Assembly: GCA_051294375.1 (NCBI GenBank)
Contig: CM119265.1
Coordinates: 9,930,339-9,994,338 of the forward strand
Length of the DNA: 64,000 bases
Source of the DNA: Paraspadella gotoi
Taxonomy: Eukaryota > Chaetognatha
Reading direction: 5' to 3'
Below, in pieces: positions 44,760 to 56,266 of this stretch; the stretch's first letter is position 1, and the number at the start of each line of letters is the position of its first letter. The notes under the pieces were generated by a model, which was not told the origin of the DNA, ran no database searches, and was given only the letters and a program-made list of their open reading frames with translations. A program made the translations under genes and the position numbers.

Positions 44760-45310
44760 GAGAAAGGGAGTGTCAAAGTTAGCGCGGATCGCAAAGAGGA
44801 AAAGAAAAGAAAATCAGTTGTCACTGGTAATGCATACTTAGTTAGGGGAAGGAGTGCCAATTGCATTGCTGATCAGCAAAGGGAAAAATTAAGGGACAAG
44901 ATAGGAAAAAGGAGAGTCAATGTCAATACAAACTTCATTAGGAAGAAAGGAAATAAAAAGAGAAGGAGTGTCCCATGGCACTGTAGCTTAATGGGAGTGC
45001 CGACCGCAAAAGAAAGAGGGAAAGGCAAAGATAGTAAAAGGGAGTGTCAATGAAAAGGTAAACTTCGAAGAGAATCAGGTAAAAAGAGGTAAATGGAGGG
45101 TCTGAAGAATTGGGAATGAAAGCTTTAGTGAAAAGAGAGAAAAGAGGAGAAAAAGTCAAATGCAGGGAAAACCGCATTTAAAAGATGAAGAGATGGATGC
45201 GAAAATAGAAGAAAGGAAGGAAGGAAAAAAGAAAATAACAGGGAGTGTCATTGGCACAGTTTCAGAAAGGAGAAGGAAGAAGCTGAGTGTAACCTACATC
45301 GGGATGGATG
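44760..45310. repeat. Purine-rich region with recurring GGAGTGTCAATGG motif
   Basis: GGAGTGTCAA or close variants appear near 44769, 44849, 44912, 44964, 44994, 45041 and 45241, set in GAAAAGAGG-rich DNA. The spacing is uneven (30 to 200 bp), so it is a decayed repeat rather than a clean array. Confidence 0.5.
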
Positions 45311-45761
45311 ACGGCCAAGTTTCTAGGGGAATCCCTGGCTTTTTCTTTTCTCGTCTGTGAAAGTCAAGGATTTTTTTTCGTGTCACCGGCGCGTGAGCAA
45401 GTGAAGTCGATCGACCGAAAAGGAATGAGGAATGAAGAAAATGGGTAAGGAAAATGATGAGTAATGAGTGAGAATATGACATGCGACGGTGAGATAATTC
45501 CTCCTTCCCTTTTAAAATATAAGAGGATAATAAAATAATATGAACCTGGAAGCTTTTAATCAAGACTCAATCACAGTCGATATCATTAATTCCTGTATCA
45601 TTAGTACCTGGCTTCACTTGATATCAAAGAAGTCGTCAAATGTTTCTATTTTACTCTAACAACACAACCTCACGTCCTTTTTTATAATGTGACGGAATTT
45701 TAATCCAAAGGTAAGGTGACGACGGGTAAGGTGTCATCCTCACCCGGGTTTTTTTTTTTTT
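45311..45761. other. Non-coding stretch before a gap
   Basis: No exon recognised. It ends in a poly-T run at the gap border. Confidence 0.5.
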
Positions 45762-45970
45762 NNNNNNNNNNNNNNNNNNNNNNNNNNNNNNNNNNNNNNN
45801 NNNNNNNNNNNNNNNNNNNNNNNNNNNNNNNNNNNNNNNNNNNNNNNNNNNNNNNNNNNNNNNNNNNNNNNNNNNNNNNNNNNNNNNNNNNNNNNNNNNN
45901 NNNNNNNNNNNNNNNNNNNNNNNNNNNNNNNNNNNNNNNNNNNNNNNNNNNNNNNNNNNNNNNNNNNNNN

Positions 45971-46011
45971 AATGCTCAAATGCTCAAATGCTCAAATGCT
46001 CAAATGCTCAG
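45971..46011. repeat. AAATGCTCA 9 bp tandem repeat at gap edge
   Basis: Four to five perfect 9 bp units begin directly at the gap, so the true array is probably longer and caused the gap. Confidence 0.9.
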
Positions 46012-46377
46012 AAAGCGTCTAACATCGCGAGACTTCAAATTAAATCTAAATATTTTTAAAAACTAAATACAATTTACAAATTCACTTTTCTATTTCTTTT
46101 TCTCATTCTTCCTTCCTCTTTCCCTGACTTTTCTACATCTTTTTGCTAATCTAATCTAATCCAGTGTAGACCTCCTTTTCGTGCATCTGGATTTTGGCGG
46201 GAAACGAACAAAGATAAAAACCTCAAGATCACGATATCAGCGTACCTTGTTTCGCCATGGTCGTTGTTGTTGTCGTTGTTGTCGCTGTTGTCGGTGTGGT
46301 TGTTATCCATGTGGTTGATGTTGCTCCTGTTCTTTAGTTTCTTCAGAGGTGCATTCAATTCTCGTTGGTTCAAATCC

Positions 46378-46465
46378 ATGGCGTCGTCGGAAGCGGCGGC
46401 CGGTGCAGCGTCAACAGCGGCGGCCGGTGCAGCGTCGGCGACTGCGGCGTCCGCAGGAATTTCTA
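46378..46465 (+). CDS. Possible N-terminus of an alanine-rich protein, cut by a gap
   Basis: CCATGGCG gives a strong start context at 46378. It is followed by 29 open codons with two copies of AAAGAAS-type repeats (GCGGCGGCCGGTGCAGCGTC at DNA level), then an 872 base gap. GC content jumps compared with upstream. The start follows a B-box-like GGTTCAAATCC at about 46368-46378, so the segment could instead be repeat-derived. The product is unknown. Confidence 0.3.
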
Positions 46466-47337
46466 NNNNNNNNNNNNNNNNNNNNNNNNNNNNNNNNNNN
46501 NNNNNNNNNNNNNNNNNNNNNNNNNNNNNNNNNNNNNNNNNNNNNNNNNNNNNNNNNNNNNNNNNNNNNNNNNNNNNNNNNNNNNNNNNNNNNNNNNNNN
46601 NNNNNNNNNNNNNNNNNNNNNNNNNNNNNNNNNNNNNNNNNNNNNNNNNNNNNNNNNNNNNNNNNNNNNNNNNNNNNNNNNNNNNNNNNNNNNNNNNNNN
46701 NNNNNNNNNNNNNNNNNNNNNNNNNNNNNNNNNNNNNNNNNNNNNNNNNNNNNNNNNNNNNNNNNNNNNNNNNNNNNNNNNNNNNNNNNNNNNNNNNNNN
46801 NNNNNNNNNNNNNNNNNNNNNNNNNNNNNNNNNNNNNNNNNNNNNNNNNNNNNNNNNNNNNNNNNNNNNNNNNNNNNNNNNNNNNNNNNNNNNNNNNNNN
46901 NNNNNNNNNNNNNNNNNNNNNNNNNNNNNNNNNNNNNNNNNNNNNNNNNNNNNNNNNNNNNNNNNNNNNNNNNNNNNNNNNNNNNNNNNNNNNNNNNNNN
47001 NNNNNNNNNNNNNNNNNNNNNNNNNNNNNNNNNNNNNNNNNNNNNNNNNNNNNNNNNNNNNNNNNNNNNNNNNNNNNNNNNNNNNNNNNNNNNNNNNNNN
47101 NNNNNNNNNNNNNNNNNNNNNNNNNNNNNNNNNNNNNNNNNNNNNNNNNNNNNNNNNNNNNNNNNNNNNNNNNNNNNNNNNNNNNNNNNNNNNNNNNNNN
47201 NNNNNNNNNNNNNNNNNNNNNNNNNNNNNNNNNNNNNNNNNNNNNNNNNNNNNNNNNNNNNNNNNNNNNNNNNNNNNNNNNNNNNNNNNNNNNNNNNNNN
47301 NNNNNNNNNNNNNNNNNNNNNNNNNNNNNNNNNNNNN

Positions 47338-47535
47338 TTTAAAACAGAAAAGGTACTTTTCCTTTAAAAAAAGAGTTACCCTGAGGAAATGCCTAAAATA
47401 TTTTCTGATTTTGGCTTTTTTTTCTTTTTTTTNNNNNNNNNNNNNNNNNNNNNNNNNACAAGAAAAGTACTATTTCCTTAAAAAAAGAGTTACCCCTGAG
47501 GAAATCCTAAAATATTTCTGATTTTTGGTTTTTTT
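47338..47535. repeat. About 120 bp direct repeat around a gap
   Basis: AAAAAAAGAGTTACCCTGAGG and the surrounding CTAAAATATTT-CTGATTTTGG occur on both sides of the 25 base gap, in the same orientation. Confidence 0.8.
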
Positions 47536-47659
47536 TCTTTTTTTTCTTCAAGGTGACTTTTTCTTCCATTTTTCTTTTTTTTTATTTTCTTTTCGTTTTT
47601 TTCTTTCTTTTTTTTTAAATCGAACTGGAGCCGCTTGCCATCGGCGAGGCGGAAAGCCT

Positions 47660-47950
47660 CTACGGACGAAAGAAGGAAGAAAGAAAAAAGAAAGAAAGAA
47701 AAAAGAAGAAAGGAAAAAGGAAAGAAAGGAAAGAAGAAGAAAGAAAGAAGAAAGAAAGAAAGAAGAAAGGAAAGAAAGAAAAAAAAAAGAAAGAAAGAAA
47801 GAAAGAAAGACAGAAAGAAAGAAATACAGAAAGAAACAAAGAAAGAAAAAAAATTAGAAAATATTCAAAACTTAGAAGAAGGAAAGTAAACGAGAAAGAA
47901 AAAAGAAAGAAAAAGAAAGAAGACATGAAAGAAAGAAAGGAAAAAAGTAA
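47660..47950. repeat. (GAAA)n-rich tract
   Basis: GAAA/GAAAG repeats, densest at 47670-47850. The Lys-rich ORFs are repeat translations. Confidence 0.93.
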
Positions 47951-48946
47951 AAAAAGAGCGACATATGCACCTGGTCTGGTTTCTCCTGAATTATGATGGA
48001 TTAAAGCCAAGAGAAGTGATTCGAGATTACGAGGAACCGACATCAAAACAGAAAAGGGAAAGTGAGGAAAGGAAAATAAAAAAGAAAAAAGGATGAGAGA
48101 GAAAAACATCTTAAAAGGAAAATTGAAAGAAAAATCCTGTTTTTTAGTCTCATAGGAAAATATCTGAAAAAAGGCTCACAGAAAAAATAAGATAAAAAGA
48201 AAAAAATGAAATGATTACAAAAAAAAAAGAAAGTAAAAGGCTTGAATATATAAAAAAAAAATCTAAATAAAAGAAATTTTAAAAAAAGTCGAAAAATGGG
48301 AACCGAAGAATAGATAAATATAAACGATGCAAATATGTAAATGAGATTGAGGCGAAGAAAAGGGATCGAAGCCAGAGAAGACGATTGGAGGGAAGAAAAA
48401 AGAATCTGGGAAAAAAAAGAAAAGGAGGAAAAAAAGGAGGAAGAGGAAAGAAGACTGTCAAAACCAGATCATTCCATGTCATTTGCATAAACAGGATTCG
48501 TCGTCTTTAGACTCTTTCCAGTTCTCTTTCGATTCTCTTCCTCTCTTTTCTCTGTTTTCCTTTCTTTTTTTTTCTTATCCTTTCCTTACTTCCTCTTCAT
48601 CTTCTCCTTTTCTTCTTTGCTTTTTTCCTTTCTTATTTATCTTTCTTTTCCATTCTTTCTCCTTTCCTCCCTCTCTTCTTCCTTCTTTTCCTTCCCTCCT
48701 TCTCTCCTCTTTTCTCTTCTTCCTCTCCCCCTTTCCATTCTTAATCTTTCCCTCCTTCTCTCTTCTTTCCTTCTCCCTCCTCCTTATCTTTCTTCTCATT
48801 ATTTCCTCCCTCTCTCCTCCTTTTCTCCATCTCTCCTTCTCTCCTCCTTTCCTCCTTCTCTCCTCCTTTCCTCCCTCCTCTTTTCCTCCTCCAATTCTCT
48901 CGACAGCCAAAGTTTTTTTTTCACTTCCGTTTATCATTAACGGTTA
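47951..48946. other. Purine-rich then pyrimidine-rich stretch, no gene
   Basis: 47950-48470 is A/G-rich and 48490-48900 is T/C-rich with CTCCTTTC repeats, giving roughly mirror composition. No gene. Confidence 0.6.
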
Positions 48947-48948
48947 GG

Positions 48949-48999
<51 letters not shown>
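48947..48999. repeat. (CT)n microsatellite
   Basis: About 50 bp pure CT. Confidence 0.97.
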
Positions 49000-49001
<2 letters not shown>

Positions 49002-49253
49002 TTTTTTAAAAGGTTCCATCGGAAGGAAAGAACGAATCGAAGCGGAAGAGGTGAACGATTGGAAATGAACGATGAAGCGAACGAGGGGAACTGAACAAAG
49101 TGGAATACACGAAATGTCGAGGCGAGTCTCTCTTCGAAAGCGATTGAGGGGAAAAAGTTTTCTGATTGTAATAATGAAAAATGGAATACGGATGATAGAA
49201 ATTATCTTTTTTGAGAACTGTGCAAAAAAAAAAAAAAAGAATAAAAAGGAAGT

Positions 49254-49275
49254 TGGAGAGAGAGAGAGATAGACA

Positions 49276-49340
<65 letters not shown>
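49254..49340. repeat. (GA)n microsatellite
   Basis: GA tract with two interruptions, complementary to the CT tract 250 bp upstream. Confidence 0.95.
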
Positions 49341-49342
<2 letters not shown>

Positions 49343-49424
49343 AAAAAAATCGAATGATTTATGAAAATGGATTCTTCGGGAACGAACGATCGAAAGTCGA
49401 TGAAACCCGAAAAATTGTCTTTGG

Positions 49425-49505
49425 TCCACAGTATGGACCACAGTATCGACCACAGTATGGACCACTGTATGGACCATTATATGGATTACTGCCTGAACCA
49501 CAGTT
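49425..49505. repeat. 15 bp tandem repeat
   Basis: Five units of about 15 bp based on CACAGTATGGACCAC, encoding repeated Met-Asp-His in one frame. The ORF lacks other support. Confidence 0.8.
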
Positions 49506-51226
49506 TAGAATATAGTGTCCACAGATTAACGTTCTTTCATCTCGTCGTCAAATTAGATGGAAAAAAGATTTGATTATAATTTTGAAACCTAGAATATAAT
49601 TTACAATTTTTTTTTAAAGTTATTCTTCATTTAATATGCATCACGAAAAAAATTATTTTTTAATATTTTAATTCCGTTTCGTGTTTGGAATAGATATCAG
49701 TTTGCTCATCCTTGGCTTGCAACTGCAGAGAAAGCAAATGAGTTTAGTTATGCGACGCCTGGCATTGCCTGGCATCGCCTGGTGTCGCCTCTGAGCCAAA
49801 TAAGGAAACCAAGGGACGTGGAATCGCGAGTGGAATTTCGTCAAGTGAAAAATGACGGAGAGCGAGAGACAGAGTGAGAGAGAGACAGAGTCAACGCTTC
49901 GTCTCCCACCGGAAAAGAGGTTTGGGTATAATTTTCACTTTCACTCACAACTGTGATCATTTCTCACAACTCTTTACACATTTTGTCAAGTTGAGAGAAC
50001 AATCCTCACCTCATTGGGCCTCAAATCTCATCCTCTTATATCCACTTGTTTTAAAATCAATACCTCTTTTATATGCTGTATTTTCTCTTAACACTTTAAA
50101 CGATGAAACCCGCGGTGAGAGAGAAGACCCTGGCGGTAGGGGGGCGTCTATCCTGACATCGCATTAGTTTTTTAATACTACTGATTGACTTTTTTTTTCT
50201 TTACAAACTCTGATTGATCTTTCGTAAGAGTGAAATCTCACTTGGTAAGTTTAATTCTTTGGCACTCTTCTACTCTTTTTTAGATTTTAAAACGACGGCG
50301 TTTCGTCTTTCCTCATCGGCTAAGGTTTTTTTTTCATTAAACACCTCGTCACTCCTTCCATTAACAAACTCGTTTCTTTCTTCATTAAGTTCGAATAAAA
50401 TTCGAATCGATCTAGAAAATGAAATGAAACTCGGAAAAAGAAATTTTTTTCTTTGGAATAAACGGGATAATTTTTATCAACTTAACACTTTTATTGGCTG
50501 TAATTCCTTTTATTACCTTGTTTTTTAACTAATTATATTCGCCCATACCTGGTAAAAATATTTATATTTCTCTTAGTTCCATTAATTCATTTTTATTTCT
50601 AATCTTCCCTTATTTTTTTCTAATATTTTCCCTTTTTTCATTTTTTTCACAATTTTTCTTTTAATCATGTTCCCCTTCTTCTAAGTCTCATTCGTAATTC
50701 CGAAATCTTTCTTAATTTCCTTTCAAGTCTTTAATCGTTTTTTGTTCCCAATCTTACATCATTTCCTACCCAGTCTTTATTCATTTCTTCCCTAGTCTTT
50801 GATCATTTCCTCTCCAAATCTATGCTCATTTTCTCCCCAGTGTTGCCTCATTCCACTGCTCTCCCAGTCTTTAATCATTTCTCGATCCATTTTCCGTCAT
50901 TCGATCGAATTTCCTTTCACGAAGGTTGACTTTGATAAGTGAAGGACATCGACGGACGAAATTCTTCGGCGAGAGAGAATGAGTGATGACTCAAAGCGAC
51001 AAAGATTCGACTTATTGGGTCTGAAATTCTGTTTCTCCCCCCTCCCCCCGTTTCCGTATTGGGCAAAACACAAAATTTCATGAAAACGTCAGATAAAATC
51101 TGTTTTCTGCTCCACCGAGAAAAAAAAATCGGTTTCAGAGAAAGACAATTTATGGTCAGAAAATGTTGTGGGGCAGATCTTGTCGTTTGACCCTTGACCT
51201 CGAAATGCAAAGAACATTTAGAGAGC
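49506..51226. other. Non-coding stretch, no gene
   Basis: It includes a 10 bp repeat GCCTGGCATY at 49756-49790 and otherwise AT- or T-rich DNA, with TTTCCTCCCCAGTC-like repeats near 50755-50880. No exon could be supported. Confidence 0.5.
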
Positions 51227-51310
51227 ATGAACATAACATAACATAACATAACATAACATAACATAACATAACATAACATAACATAACATAACATGAACAT
51301 AACATAAGAC
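51227..51310. repeat. (AACAT)n microsatellite
   Basis: About 15 perfect AACAT pentamers, slightly interrupted by ATGAACAT at both ends. Confidence 0.97.
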
Positions 51311-52513
51311 AATGAAGATTTTTTTTGCTTTTTTTTTTTCAGGAAACGAGACGTATTTCCCTGCTTCCATTGAAAAATTGCCTATAATTATTGTCAAAGG
51401 GCTTTTCTTTTTCCTCGAAAATACACTTCCTAAACGAGCTACATTCACTTTTATTGAATCCCATAATTTTTTTCTCTGAGGTGCAAAACTTCGGTTGTTT
51501 TTTTTTGTTTTTTTTTCTGAGAATGAAACCGATTCTAATTCTTTTTGCAAAAAAAGATAATAATATTTTTTTGACGTTTTCTCGCTTCTTCTCGAACCGA
51601 GGACGAGTCGAGTCCAGAAAAAAGGAGAACCGGTAAGTTCAGGGTGTTGCGCATTGGTAAATATACATATATACATATTATATAATATATATATATAACT
51701 ATATATTATTTATAAATTAGTACGTAAAATAAAAGAGTATTAACTATCATATTGCTTAACTGAATTTCCTTGCAGTCATTAAATGATAAAATGATAAAAT
51801 ATAAGAACTAGCAGTATTAAACGATACCTTACCTTTCTGAAAAATCATATTTACTAATTATTAGATAAGTTAAAAAGCCTTGATTTTCTGGTTATAAATA
51901 TAATTATAATTTAATATAAGTAGAAAACTTATGTACCTATGTATAGTATACAAAACTATACATATTGTATATATCCGTCTATAAAATCAAGCGTCTTTTG
52001 TCAGTTTTTATGTCCATTTTATAAACTTTATAGAAACTTACCACATGGAAAAAAATTCGTATTTAAGAGTTTTTAATGAGCTTTTTTACAACAATTAAAG
52101 TTTAAATATATGATTCGCGAAGTTTAAATATACAATTCGAGAAATTAATCAGTTCTTCAGGGAAAAGTCTGGAAAGCTCAACAACACTAGCGGGAGAAGA
52201 AAACAATCACATATTAAGCAATAAGCATATTATGACACATAATCCTACTAAGTATTATGAAAGTTTTATAAATTTAAAAGTAAATAAGATAAACCGACTG
52301 ACCGACCGACCAACCAAAAAATGACTTATGGAGTTTCTCTGTGAAAAATCCCGACTCAACTAAAAAAAGGCTAAATTGCCCTCTTTTAAACTCTACTTTC
52401 CTTAACGAGAAAATTTATGGTTTCGATTTTTTCGGTGAGGGCGTTTCTCATAGAAGAAGGGGAGAACGGTTAAGAAGAGATTTTCTTTATCGCGGTCGCA
52501 GTTAAGACATCAG

Positions 52514-52516
<3 letters not shown>
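51311..52516. other. AT-rich non-coding stretch
   Basis: TATA-rich at 51660-51720 and 51930-51980. No gene. Confidence 0.55.
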
Positions 52517-52556
<40 letters not shown>

Positions 52557-52723
52557 AGAGAGGAGAGAGAGAGAGGGAGAGAGGGGAGAGAGAGAGAGAG
52601 AGAGCAAATCACGCTCTAGACATTCGAATCTATTAAAAATTCCACGTGGTCGCCACGAACATTCAGTTTTAACAAGCGGGCAATTAGCGAATAAATTTGT
52701 GTCGGGAAATAGAGAGAGAGAGA

Positions 52724-52759
<36 letters not shown>

Positions 52760-52946
52760 AGAAAGGAGAGGGGGAGAAGAGGAGAGAGAGAGAGACCTCT
52801 AAAATGACCATTCGCCTTCGCCTGGACCGGTAGTTAAGGGGGAAACGAGGTTCGGGCGCCAGGCGATGGAAAAACGCGACAAAGAATAAACGTGAGTCAT
52901 AAATCTAGAGATGAGTCGAGGCGGATGAGGGGCCGATCAAAGGCAG

Positions 52947-52996
<50 letters not shown>

Positions 52997-53050
52997 GAGA
53001 GAGAGAAGAGAGAGAAAAGAAGAGAAAGAGAGAGAGAGAGAGAGAGAGAT
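52517..53050. repeat. Three (GA)n tracts
   Basis: GA-rich tracts at 52517-52605, 52708-52796 and 52951-53049, separated by about 100-150 bp of unique sequence. Confidence 0.95.
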
Positions 53051-53800
53051 CATAACCGACAAGCATGAGACCTATATCGGAACCCTCTTAAGCAGACGGA
53101 AAGTATTATGATTCGTGATTTTTAAGTGTCTCATTTGACTCGGTGTATTTTACATTTTTCAAAATGTAAATATTTTTCTCATATTTAGAAAGAAATAAAA
53201 AAAGTTGATTGTTTAAGATGATTAACATATTTTTAAAATCGAATTCTTTTTCTATTTAACGGCCACAGTCAAAGTCGTAAGTGCCAAGCCACGCATGCAA
53301 GCATCACAAGCTTTCAAAACCGCCGCGCTCTCCTCATAAACGACGTTCATCACAAGCAGAGAGAGAGAGGGACAGAGTCGTAAGTGCCAAGCGACGCTCG
53401 TTTACGAAGGTAGACGCGAGGGCCGCCTCGCCGACGCCGATTAATGGCGTCCGGATTATTATTTTTTTAATAATATTTTTAAAAAAGGTTATAATCGTAA
53501 CTTCGTAAAATGAAAGGCATGGTTTTTAATAGCAAAGTTAATGTGTCGAGACGAGTTTTGTTTAAAACCCTTGAGGCTAATAATTTGCTTTGTTTTCGAA
53601 CAAATTTCGAACAAGAATAATTTTGACTAGAAAGCGAATTTAAATTTTATAAATTGAAAAATAATAGCCTTATGCTTAAGTTGGTGCTCTGTACTGGTCG
53701 GTTTAAAACTAAAGTGAAAACGCTCAATTGTGAAAAGATCAGGAAGACCGATCGTTTTTTATACCGTGATCCTTGTTGCATCATCCTTCTAGGCCAAAGG
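53051..53800. other. Non-coding stretch with a short direct repeat
   Basis: GTCGTAAGTGCCAAGCSACGC occurs near 53274 and near 53376, about 100 bp apart. No gene was recognised. Confidence 0.5.
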
Positions 53801-53842
53801 TCACGTGATAGTTGACGCCATGGGGCTAAATGGTCACGTGAT
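53800..53842. promoter_or_regulatory. Second pair of CACGTG boxes
   Basis: GGTCACGTGAT occurs twice, with TCACGTGA at 53801-53808 and 53834-53841 (33 bp apart). It resembles the pair at 1456-1496, where the flanks are GATCACGTGAT. It is a candidate bHLH-zip site pair with no assigned gene. Confidence 0.35.
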
Positions 53843-54650
53843 CTATCAGTAAAAGGCTTTGTTTCCGGCCAGACTCTCTCGCCTACACTGACCGATGCAC
53901 CATTGACGAGCGGGGTTTTCCTTCTCTCGCTCACCTTTTTTGAGTTGAAACGCAAGTCTCTGGGATCAAGCATGATCTAGAACTGGAGTTACGTATATCG
54001 CTTTTTTTCTTTTGTGTAAAAAAAGTTTTAACATTAGATTACATGTAAATAGCGCCAGAAACGAATGTAAAACCTCTCTTTCCTCCGATGTTAAAAGTGA
54101 TAACGTCAATCGACTAAACCCAACGACATCTGTTCCTTCATTCTTTTTCCCCCTCGGGTTGAAAAAAAAACATCAGACGAAGCAGAATAATGTTTCGCGC
54201 GTTTGGTCAGACAGACGTAAACCGGTCTTCTAGACAGACAGATAGACAGACAAAGGATAACAGACTGATAATAGCGTTTTGTGCTCTGGTATCTCACGGA
54301 GTCTAGATTCGTACTTGGCACGTTTTGTGAGCGAGTGTTTAGATGACGAAAAAAAATTGAGGACAGATTAACTAAAATCCTCTAAAAAAAAAGAAAATAC
54401 CGGACACCACAAACATAAACAACCAAAGAGAAGCGGATTGGCGGCGGAATTTTGCCCAGAGCTTCACCCACCAACCCGCCCCCACTTCGACCGGGTGCCC
54501 CAAGTTGTTTTATGCGGGTTTATTTATTTATTTATATATTTGTTGTTGCCATCTGGTGGAAGATGCGAGAGAAATATTATTCCCCTGTTTTTTTTTTCGT
54601 TTTTCTCCGGGATTTTCTCTCGCGATCCTTCGTCCGAATAAAAAAAAACA
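53843..54650. other. Non-coding stretch, no gene
   Basis: A short CAGACAGATAGACAGACAAA repeat lies near 54234. No exon supported. Confidence 0.5.
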
Positions 54651-54945
54651 AACTGGGACCGGTTCGGTTTCCCCGTTCCAACTATTTCACCTATAGTGAC
54701 AGTTGGTGAAAGCGAATATTGATTTATCTGAGAAAGTTTAGTTATCTATTTAACTACTAATTGATGTATTTAACTTCATATATTTAGGTTATCTTGGCTT
54801 TTTGGTTGAAAATGATTAGAATGTTGTCCTTATCGGCCGGTTCCATTTCCGGATTCCACCGATTTCACCTACAGTGACAGTCGTTAAAAGGTAAGGTTGG
54901 TTTTATCTGCGATAACTTACTTTTTAGTAAGTAAGTAAGTAACCT
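54650..54945. repeat. About 95 bp direct duplication
   Basis: GGTTCGGTTTCCCCGTTCC, TTTCACCTATAGTGACAGTT and TTTATCTG at 54660-54735 recur with changes at 54838-54915. AGTAAGTAAGTAAGTAA follows the second copy. Confidence 0.7.
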
Positions 54946-55029
54946 TCCCATCTTTCTAATTTTACTCTCTTCCTTTCTTACTCAACTTTTCACTACCTGC
55001 TTCTTACTTTCTCGCCTCCTCTCTCTCCA

Positions 55030-55082
55030 CGGCGAGGGGGAACAATACCCAGATGGCCATTCGAGATTTGAGTTCAAATCCT
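55030..55082 (+). repeat. B-box-containing SINE-like fragment
   Basis: GAGTTCAAATCCTGGG at about 55067 is close to the pol III B box. It directly precedes a GA tract. A similar GGGGTTCGAGCCCGG is at about 55967-55982. Neither is a full tRNA. Confidence 0.4.
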
Positions 55083-55128
55083 GGGGAGAGAGAGAGAGGA
55101 AAGGGGGAGGGAAAGAAAGTGGTAAGAG

Positions 55129-55176
<48 letters not shown>

Positions 55177-55203
55177 AGAGAGAGGAGAGAGAGAGAGAGA
55201 GAA
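55083..55203. repeat. (GA)n microsatellite
   Basis: Interrupted GA tract, with another at 55587-55642. Confidence 0.95.
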
Positions 55204-55591
55204 TCATCGTTATAATTGAAAAAATACAACGGTACAAGCACATCATTGTACCTAGACACTATCGGCATTGAGTGAAAAACAATTTTAAAAACCACGATGC
55301 GAGCTTGGCTACAAAATCTTCCGAGGCAATACTTACGGAACACTTGCATTAATTATACCTAATATTTCCTGCACTTGATGGACGGAAAAGATAGACAGAC
55401 GGACTAAACGACGAAACGCTCGTCCCATCCGACGAAAAAAAAAGAGACTCTTACATTTGAGTCGCTCTGTCAGGCGCTCGAAGGCGGAGAAAAGGGGGAG
55501 AGGGGGGGAGAGAGAGATGGCGGGAAAAGTTTTACGAATGAGAAAAAAGAAGAACAAAATAAATAAAAATAGGTAAGAAACTAAAAGGAAA

Positions 55592-55640
<49 letters not shown>

Positions 55641-55642
55641 CG

Positions 55643-56258
55643 AAAAAGGAAAAGAAAAAAACCATTAAGGATCTGAAAACCGGAAAATCATTGATCCAAC
55701 GCGGACGGTGGGCGGGAGGCAATTCGGCGGGAAGTCGTCGTCCTCGGCAGCGGCAGCGGCAGCGGCGGCCTTCCTTCTTTGGAACCAGACGCCAATCCGA
55801 TTTAGGGGAACACGTGATCTCTCTCTCTCTCTCCCTCCCGCCCATTAACGTTAATCGCTTCCCCCCGCCGTCCCGTCGGTGCTTTTATAAACTTTCCCTC
55901 TTCCGCTTTGTCAGTCTATCGATTTTTTCGTCGACAACGACGAGGGTCGCTAGGCCGGAAGAGGTTCGGGGTTCGAGCCCGGAGAGTGAATTTTGTTTGT
56001 TGTTTAGAGTAACGATCAATTTCATTTTGAGAAATTTCGGAGCAAGAAATAAAGTTTGACAAAGATTCTTGCGAAACAAACTATAGGCATAAAGGTATTA
56101 GATAAGTAATAAGATATTAATTCATGTCGATTAATTACAAAATAAATAATCGTTTTTAGGTTATATTTTTTATATTTTCAAGAATGACAAAGTTTTCGAA
56201 TCCTTTATTTTCTGTTTACAAATTCGTATAATATGCCAGGAAAAAATCTGAATATAAG
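55643..56258. other. Non-coding stretch, no gene
   Basis: GC-richer at 55690-55960, with GGCAGCGGCAGCGGCAGCGG at about 55747, then AT-rich. No supported exon. Confidence 0.5.
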
Positions 56259-56266
56259 ACAGATAT

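Larger units (their letters stand above)
14567..47457. other. Assembly gaps (N runs)
   Basis: Unknown bases occupy 14567-14576, 14918-15235, 16059-16302, 29645-29669, 35430-35454, 35623-35632 and 35708-35732. They continue at 44409-44433, 45762-45970, 46466-47337 and 47433-47457. The 10 and 25 base runs look like placeholder lengths. Most gaps sit in or next to repeats. This entry marks only those positions, not the whole interval. Confidence 0.98.

Noticed and set aside
46264-47521. ORFs of 325-390 residues across the large gap
   Set aside because: Most of their length is unknown bases, so only the short sequence before the gap can be judged.
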